A DNA stretch of 9,139 nt from Xanthobacteraceae bacterium (GTDB lineage Bacteria > Pseudomonadota > Alphaproteobacteria > Rhizobiales > Xanthobacteraceae), in NCBI GenBank assembly GCA_019746355.1, contig JAIESC010000098.1, forward strand, positions 1-9,139, in the 5' to 3' direction. Below, piece by piece: positions 5,517-9,139 of this stretch (its first letter is position 1; each line of letters begins with the position of its first letter). A program made the translations under genes and the position numbers. The notes under the pieces are model-generated. The model was not told the DNA's origin and searched no databases. It worked only from the letters and a program-made list of their open reading frames with translations.

Positions 5517-6269
5517 ATGCGCGATGTGCTCGGCTGGCGGTGCAAGTTCGGCGTGCTGGGACCTTCGACCAACACCATCGTCCAGCCGGACTTCGAGATG
5601 ATGCGGCCGCCCGGCGTCACCAACCACTACAGTCGCATTTTCACGCCCAATGCCCAGGCGGTGAGCAACGAGACCTTCATGGCCGGCACCCAGGTGATCG
5701 GCGAGAACACGCTCGAGGCGGTGCGCTCGGTCATGACCTGCTCGCCGGACTACCTGGTGATGGGCATGTCGGCGGTGACGTTCTACGGCGGCGCCAAGGG
5801 CGCCGACGCGTTCCAGGAAAAGGTGGAGCAGGCGGCCGGCGTGAAGATCAGCATCGGCTCGCATTCCTGCACCGCGGCGATGAAGGCCTACGGCGGGATC
5901 AAGCGCATCGCGGTGCTGTCGCCGTACTACCCGGTCGCCAACGAGCAGGTGATCCGCTACTTCACCGACTCCGGCTTTGAGGTGGTGCGCGACGTCTACC
6001 TGCAATGCAAGAGCTGGACGGCGATTGCCGAGGTGCCGCCCGAGGTGCTGCGTGAACGGCTGATCGAGCTCAACGGCAATGGCCGCGACGTCGACGCAAT
6101 CGTGCAGGTCGGCACCAATCTCAGCATGGTGCGCCTCGCCGCCGCGGCGGAGATGTGGCTCGGCAAGCCGGTGATCGCGATCAACACCGCGACCTACTGG
6201 CACGCGCTGCGGGCGAACAAGCTCATGGACAATATCCCGGGGCTCGGGCGGCTGCTCGAGGAGTTTTGA
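5517..6269 (+). CDS. Asp/Glu racemase superfamily protein, arylmalonate decarboxylase/maleate isomerase-like
   Basis: This 250-residue protein matches the AMDase/maleate cis-trans isomerase branch from end to end: GVLGPSTNT (12-20), the loop VMGMSAVTFYGG (81-92), which parallels AMDase's MGTSLSFYRG, LSPYYPVANEQV (134-145), INTATYWHALR (222-232) and PGLGRLLEEF at the C-terminus. The family acts on small malonates, maleate, aspartate or glutamate, normally with one or two cysteines. In my by-eye alignment the first cysteine site is glycine (G83, as in AMDase), and the second site, Cys188 in AMDase, falls in IVQVGTNLSM (195-204) on Val198. So neither catalytic cysteine is seen. ATG 5517 is the only usable start, since an in-frame TAG lies at 5484-5486; the ribosome-binding site is weak. 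A terminator hairpin follows the stop. It probably belongs functionally with the divergent hydroxylase. Confidence 0.85.
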   Translation: MRDVLGWRCKFGVLGPSTNTIVQPDFEMMRPPGVTNHYSRIFTPNAQAVSNETFMAGTQVIGENTLEAVRSVMTCSPDYLVMGMSAVTFYGGAKGADAFQEKVEQAAGVKISIGSHSCTAAMKAYGGIKRIAVLSPYYPVANEQVIRYFTDSGFEVVRDVYLQCKSWTAIAEVPPEVLRERLIELNGNGRDVDAIVQVGTNLSMVRLAAAAEMWLGKPVIAINTATYWHALRANKLMDNIPGLGRLLEEF

Positions 6270-6296
6270 GGCGGTCCCGAAGCGGACCGCCGCTTT
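6270..6296 (+). terminator. Hairpin terminator after the racemase-like gene
   Basis: GGCGGTCC (6270-6277) pairs perfectly with GGACCGCC (6284-6291) around loop CGAAGC, starting one base after the TGA stop. GC and then TTT (6294-6296) follow. The stem is strong but the T run is very short, so efficiency is uncertain. Confidence 0.6.
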
Positions 6297-6315
6297 CCCG
6301 GCAACCTCGTTTTCT

Positions 6316-6336
6316 CTGAAAGGTCGATCCTTTCAG
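6316..6336. other. Second perfect hairpin upstream of the riboswitch
   Basis: CTGAAAGG (6316-6323) pairs perfectly with CCTTTCAG (6329-6336) around TCGAT. Its 3' arm overlaps a 10-bp palindrome TTCAGCTGAA (6332-6341). On the plus strand no T run follows. It may be an operator for the riboswitch-dadA promoter or a backup terminator. Confidence 0.45.
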
Positions 6337-6376
6337 CTGAACCAAACTAAATTCGTGGTGATCGCGCCGGAGACCA

Positions 6377-6405
6377 TTGCCTCCCGGGCGCGCCATAGCC
6401 ATCTT
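6377..6405 (+). promoter_or_regulatory. Candidate promoter for the riboswitch-dadA transcript
   Basis: TTGCCT (6377-6382) and CATCTT (6400-6405) are spaced by 17 bp and would start transcription a few bases before the first aptamer at about 6413. Matches to consensus are only partial. The main support is position: some promoter must lie between the terminator at 6270-6296 and the aptamer. Confidence 0.3.
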
Positions 6406-6410
6406 GCGAA

Positions 6411-6592
6411 TCGCAGGTGGGAGAGACCGGCTTTGGCCGGCGCCGAAGGAGCAACCGCCCCGGAAACTCTCAGGCAAAAGGACCGCCTGCCGCGAAACAC
6501 TCTGGAAAGTGGAGCCTTGCGCTCCCACCGAAGGTGTAAGGCGGGGCCCATGACGGGTCGTGCCGATGCTCTCAGGTCGATGACAGAGGGGG
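6411..6592 (+). ncRNA. Tandem glycine riboswitch (two aptamers)
   Basis: Two glycine aptamers lie back to back in the leader of the dadA-like gene. Aptamer 1 (about 6413-6490) has P1 arms GCAGGTGG (6413-6420) and CCGCCTGC (6483-6490), the conserved GGAGAG, the CCGAAGGAGCAA block (6443-6454) and ACTCTCAGGCAAAAGGACCG (6467-6486). Aptamer 2 (about 6498-6590) has CACTCTGGAAAG (6498-6509), CACCGAAGGTGTAAGG (6527-6542) and GCTCTCAGG (6568-6576), with P1 arms CTCTG (6500-6504) and CAGAG (6584-6588). The linker is the short, A-containing CGCGAAA (6491-6497). Tandem glycine switches usually turn expression on when glycine is abundant. The downstream hairpin at 6597-6618 has no T run and ends 11 nt before the Shine-Dalgarno, so I infer translational rather than terminator control. 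Confidence 0.93.
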
Positions 6593-6596
6593 CCGT

Positions 6597-6618
6597 CCGC
6601 TGCGCGACGCGCGTGCGG
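6597..6618 (+). promoter_or_regulatory. GC hairpin in the riboswitch expression platform
   Basis: CCGC (6597-6600) with GCGG (6615-6618), and GCGC (6602-6605) with GCGC (6609-6612), form a stem with a small internal mismatch and loop GAC. It lies between the second aptamer and the Shine-Dalgarno GGAGA (6630-6634). No U tract follows, so it is not a classical terminator. Confidence 0.4.
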
Positions 6619-6643
6619 GCTGCACCCTTGGAGATCGAGAGCC

Positions 6644-6688
6644 ATGTCTTCCAGAACAATGTCTTCCAGGACAATGTCCTCCCCGTCA
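6644..6688 (+). repeat. Three 15-bp imperfect tandem repeats at the dadA start
   Basis: Units start at 6644, 6659 and 6674, each opening with ATG and then TCTTCC or TCCTCC. The first two differ by one base and the third has diverged further. They encode MSSRT, MSSRT and MSSPS and multiply the start codon in frame. Confidence 0.85.
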
Positions 6689-7984
6689 TATTTCGACACC
6701 GTCGTGCTGGGCGCCGGCGTCATCGGTGTCAACTCAGCCTATTGGCTGGCGCGGGCGGGCAGAAGCGTGTGCGTCATCGACCGGCAATGCGCGGCCGGTC
6801 TTGAGACGAGCTTCGCCAACGGCGGCCAGATATCGGTCAGTCATGCCGAGCCGTGGGCCAATCCGTCCGCGCCGCTCAAGGTTCTGAAGTGGCTGATGCA
6901 TGGCGATTCGCCGCTGCTGTTCCGTCCGCGGCTCGATGTGCACCAATGGCTGTGGCTGGCGCAGTTCATGGTCGATTGCCTGCCGAGCCGCGCCGATCGC
7001 CACACCACCGAGATCGTGAAGCTCGCGACGGCGAGCCGCGCGCTGTTGCAGGAGATCCGCGCGCGCGAGCAGCTTGACTACGACCAGCGCACCCGCGGCA
7101 TTCTCCATTTTTACCGCGAGCAGAGCGAGTTCGAAGCCGCCGCCCGCGTGGCCGAGCTGATGCGAAAGTTCGGCTGCGACCGCCGCGTTATTTCCGCGTC
7201 GCAGGTGGTCGAGCTGGAGCCGGCCTTCAAGGAGCGCGCGCACGGAATCGTCGGAGCCACCTACACCGCGGAAGACGAAAGCGGCGATGCGCGGAAATAC
7301 ACCCAGGGGCTTGCCGCGGTCTGCGCGCGCATGGGTGTCACGTTCATGTATGGCTCGGATGCGGTCGGGCTCGACGTGGACCGCGCCGGCGGCTCGGTCG
7401 CCTCGGTCGAAGTTCGCACTCCGGAGGGATACCGTTCGATCCGGGGCAGGGACATCGTCGTTTGTATGGGCAGCTACTCGGCGACGTTTCTGCGCCGATA
7501 CGGCGTGTCGCTCCGGATCTACCCGGCAAAAGGCTATTCGGTGACGATACCGATCCGCGAGACGGACTGTGCGCCGGTCGTCAGCCTGACCGATGACGAG
7601 CACAAGCTCGTGTACTCCAACCTGGGCGGTCGGCTTCGCGTCGCGGGAACGGCGGAGCTGTCGGGCTACGACCTGCGGCTCAACCATCGCCGCTGCCGGG
7701 CGATCGTCGAGAATGTACGAAAGACATTCCCGCGGGCCGGTGACTTCGCTGCGGCGCAGTTCTGGACCGGGCTGCGCCCGGCAACGCCGTCCAATCTCCC
7801 CTATGTCGGGCGGGCCAACGGCTATCGAAATCTCTGGCTCAACACCGGACACGGCACCTTGGGCTGGACCTTGGGGGCAGGCTCCGGCCGACGCGTCAGC
7901 GATTTGATCTGCGAGCAGCCGGGAGAGGCTTTGCGCGACGATTTGCCTGTCGTCGCTGTCGCGGGCCGGAGCGTCGCCAGATGA
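6644..7984 (+). CDS. dadA: D-amino acid dehydrogenase (DadA-type FAD oxidoreductase), glycine-riboswitch controlled
   Basis: This 446-residue flavoprotein of the DAO superfamily closely follows DadA. It has the FAD-binding fold TVVLGAGVIGVNSAYWLARAG (19-39), the DadA signature ETSFANGGQIS (54-64), EPWANPSAPLKVLKWL (69-84), WTGLRPATPSNLPYVG (374-389) and LNTGHGTLGWTLGAGSG (399-415). DadA oxidises D-amino acids to 2-oxo acids and ammonia, passing electrons to the respiratory chain at the inner membrane. The N-terminus carries about 15 extra residues made of three near-copies of a 15-bp unit (MSSRT, MSSRT, MSSPS), giving in-frame ATGs at 6644, 6659 and 6674. GGAGA (6630-6634) with 9-nt spacing favours the first. 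The glycine riboswitch directly upstream suggests glycine, or a compound in balance with it, as substrate, or a role in glycine overflow; this is inference. It is convergent with cobC. Confidence 0.9.
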   Translation: MSSRTMSSRTMSSPSYFDTVVLGAGVIGVNSAYWLARAGRSVCVIDRQCAAGLETSFANGGQISVSHAEPWANPSAPLKVLKWLMHGDSPLLFRPRLDVHQWLWLAQFMVDCLPSRADRHTTEIVKLATASRALLQEIRAREQLDYDQRTRGILHFYREQSEFEAAARVAELMRKFGCDRRVISASQVVELEPAFKERAHGIVGATYTAEDESGDARKYTQGLAAVCARMGVTFMYGSDAVGLDVDRAGGSVASVEVRTPEGYRSIRGRDIVVCMGSYSATFLRRYGVSLRIYPAKGYSVTIPIRETDCAPVVSLTDDEHKLVYSNLGGRLRVAGTAELSGYDLRLNHRRCRAIVENVRKTFPRAGDFAAAQFWTGLRPATPSNLPYVGRANGYRNLWLNTGHGTLGWTLGAGSGRRVSDLICEQPGEALRDDLPVVAVAGRSVAR

Positions 7985-8031
7985 AAAGGCCGGAAGGGCT
8001 GCATTCGGCGCGAAAAACCCTCATAGGTTTT
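7985..8031. terminator. Convergent gap between dadA and cobC with a weak A/T-rich hairpin
   Basis: Only 36 nt separate the two convergent stop codons. AAAACC (8014-8019) pairs with GGTTTT (8026-8031) around CTCATA, overlapping the cobC stop. With A's on one side and T's on the other it could act weakly in both directions. The 6-bp stem is marginal. Confidence 0.35.
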
Positions 8032-9073
8032 CACCCTTCCACTGGCGAAGCGCCACGCTCAACCGCTGCCATTCATGCTCGCCTGCCGGCAATCCCCAGC
8101 GCAGCCATGTCGGTTCCTCGGTGAAGCGCCGGATGAGAATGCCCGCGCGCCCGAACCGGCTGAACAGCTCGCCCGCATTCCGTGATCGCGTCAGCCGGTA
8201 AAGCGGCGTGCCGCCGTCCACGTCGAGACCTGCGTCAGCTAGCAGCTCATCGAGCCGCTTCGCGTCGGATGCGAGACATTCGAGCGTTCGCCGCTTCCAT
8301 TCGTCGTCGGCGAGCGCCTGCTCGCCGATCGCGACCGCCGGGCCTGCGACCGCCCACGGACCAAGCATCGCGTCGAGGCGGTTTGCGAGGCGAGGAGAGG
8401 CGATGGCAAAGCCAAGCCGCAAACCGGCGAGGCCATAAAATTTTCCGAACGAACGCAGCACGACGATGTTCGCGCGCCCGGATTCGCCCGCGAGGCTGAT
8501 ACCCGACACGACGTCGGCGAAGGATTCATCGATGACCAGGATGCCGCCGCGCTGACGCAGGGTGTCCGCGAGCGTCAGCAGCACGGGCTTCTCGACGACA
8601 CGCCCATCCGGATTGTTCGGATTGACGACGACGGCGAGATCGGCGTCGCGAAGTTCGCTGACATCGGCAGCTTCGGTCACCGCATGGCCAGCGAGTTGCG
8701 CCGCGCGGCCATGCTCGGCATAGGTCGTGCGCAGGATGATCGCCTTGCCCGGCTTCACCAATGCCGCAACCTGCGGCAGCAGGATTTGCGTGCCCGGCGC
8801 GGGCACGACATGCTCCGAGGACGGCGCGCCATAAGCCTTTGCCGCGACCGCAGCGAGTTGTCGTATGCTCTCCCGGTCCGGCAGCCGCGAGAAAACGTCG
8901 CCCGGCAGAGCGGGTAGGGGCCGAGGATAAGGCCAGGGACGGGGATTGATCCCGGTCGAAAGATCGATGAAAGGTTCAGGCGCGCCGGGAAACATTGTTC
9001 GCGCCGCGGCGATGTCGCCGCCATGCGCCAGCGGCGCGATGGCAGGCTGACCGGGTTGGGACCGAATGAGCAT
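8021..9073 (-). CDS. cobC: Threonine-phosphate decarboxylase (cobalamin biosynthesis)
   Basis: This is a 350-residue fold-type I PLP enzyme of the CobC group (called CobD in Salmonella). It decarboxylates L-threonine O-3-phosphate to (R)-1-amino-2-propanol O-2-phosphate, the linker of the cobalamin nucleotide loop. Diagnostic features are the HGGD start (17-20), FIDLSTGINPRPWPYP (35-50), VVNPNNPDGR (149-158), the cofactor aspartate in IDES (181-184), and LRSFGKFYGLAGLRLGF (206-222) with the Schiff-base lysine K211. I chose ATG 9073-9071 because AAGGTGG precedes it with 5-nt spacing (9079-9085). The upstream in-frame ATG at 9100-9098 lacks such a site and would add nine residues antisense to the neighbour. 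It overlaps the divergent cobD start. No cobalamin riboswitch is visible in the window. Confidence 0.93.
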   Translation of the reverse strand: MLIRSQPGQPAIAPLAHGGDIAAARTMFPGAPEPFIDLSTGINPRPWPYPRPLPALPGDVFSRLPDRESIRQLAAVAAKAYGAPSSEHVVPAPGTQILLPQVAALVKPGKAIILRTTYAEHGRAAQLAGHAVTEAADVSELRDADLAVVVNPNNPDGRVVEKPVLLTLADTLRQRGGILVIDESFADVVSGISLAGESGRANIVVLRSFGKFYGLAGLRLGFAIASPRLANRLDAMLGPWAVAGPAVAIGEQALADDEWKRRTLECLASDAKRLDELLADAGLDVDGGTPLYRLTRSRNAGELFSRFGRAGILIRRFTEEPTWLRWGLPAGEHEWQRLSVALRQWKGENL

Positions 9074-9139
9074 CGCGACCACCTTACTGGCCCTGCTCAT
9101 TGAAGCAACGGCCGGCTATCCCGAGCGCGTGCTGCGCGC
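9066..9139 (+). CDS. cobD: Adenosylcobinamide-phosphate synthase CobD/CbiB, N-terminal fragment (cut by window edge)
   Basis: ATG 9066 opens a frame of 24 full codons reaching the right edge: MSIATTLLALLIEATAGYPE followed by RVLR. This matches the start of CobD/CbiB membrane proteins, which begin with a hydrophobic helix LLAL-I-A and then GYPxRL before the GHPV segment. The enzyme joins the aminopropanol phosphate made by CobC to adenosylcobyric acid at the inner membrane. A GGGA (9058-9061) lies 4 nt ahead of the ATG, a weak ribosome-binding site. The gene is divergent from cobC and the two coding sequences overlap by 8 bp. The cobC partner supports the call despite the short piece. Confidence 0.78.
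   Translation, partial: MSIATTLLALLIEATAGYPERVLR

Noticed and set aside
5445..6203. Upstream extension of the monooxygenase frame to a 651-residue fusion
   Set aside because: The extra N-terminal part is antisense to the racemase-like gene and has shadow composition; the real FAD motif starts a few residues after ATG 5444-5442.
6734..7852. Minus-strand open frame of 372 codons
   Set aside because: Antisense to the DadA-like gene, with no recognisable motif.
9074..9100. Nine-residue upstream extension of CobC
   Set aside because: No Shine-Dalgarno before ATG 9100-9098, whereas AAGGTGG precedes ATG 9073-9071.
1..9139. CRISPR arrays, transposons, tRNA or rRNA genes, cobalamin riboswitch
   Set aside because: I looked for repeat-spacer patterns, transposase motifs, tRNA-like cloverleafs and a B12-box near cob genes and found none that could be supported.

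Overview
The window is high-GC, tightly packed bacterial DNA with strong G/C preference at third codon positions. It looks like a chromosomal segment from an alphaproteobacterium of the Hyphomicrobiales, probably near Bradyrhizobium or Rhodopseudomonas. That placement rests on gene content and protein style: a Urc1-type GTP cyclohydrolase II homologue, a Bug/TctC solute-binding protein, a small conserved protein starting MCDYSLH, a glycine riboswitch and cobC/cobD. No database search was possible. I see no transposase, integrase, tRNA, rRNA or CRISPR array.

Layout from left to right. (1) 1-905 minus: the N-terminal 301 codons of a GTP-cyclohydrolase-II-like protein of the Urc1 (uracil catabolism) type, running off the left edge. 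(2) 906-1215: a divergent control region with CACTA/TAGTG dyads. (3) 1216-2190 plus: a secreted Bug/TctC binding protein, followed by a strong hairpin terminator or attenuator, then 2268-3128 plus: an isocitrate lyase/PEP mutase superfamily C-C lyase. (4) 3129-3449: a gene-free stretch with an exact 22-bp tandem repeat, competing stems and a TATACT box, leading to a small conserved protein of unknown function (3450-3902). (5) 3903-4247: a mostly gene-free stretch that may hold a 52-codon remnant or small gene on the minus strand. (6) 4248-5444 minus and 5517-6269 plus: a divergent pair made of an FAD aromatic-type hydroxylase and an Asp/Glu racemase-superfamily protein close to arylmalonate decarboxylase/maleate isomerase but without the usual catalytic cysteines. 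(7) 6270-6643: hairpins, then a tandem glycine riboswitch, then a DadA-type FAD amino-acid dehydrogenase (6644-7984). (8) 8021-9073 minus cobC (threonine-phosphate decarboxylase), whose start codon nearly abuts and whose coding sequence overlaps the start of a divergent cobD/cbiB (9066 onward, cut by the right edge).

How they may work together: the binding protein, C-C lyase, hydroxylase and racemase/decarboxylase-like protein look like parts of a small catabolic island for an organic acid, possibly aromatic or dicarboxylic (inference). The riboswitch-DadA unit is a separate module in which glycine level would set production of an amino-acid-oxidising flavoenzyme. cobC and cobD both serve late cobalamin synthesis: CobC makes (R)-1-amino-2-propanol O-2-phosphate and CobD/CbiB attaches it to cobyric acid. 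The most noteworthy points are the glycine riboswitch on a DadA-like gene, the cysteine-less AMDase-like enzyme, and the overlapping divergent cobC/cobD starts.
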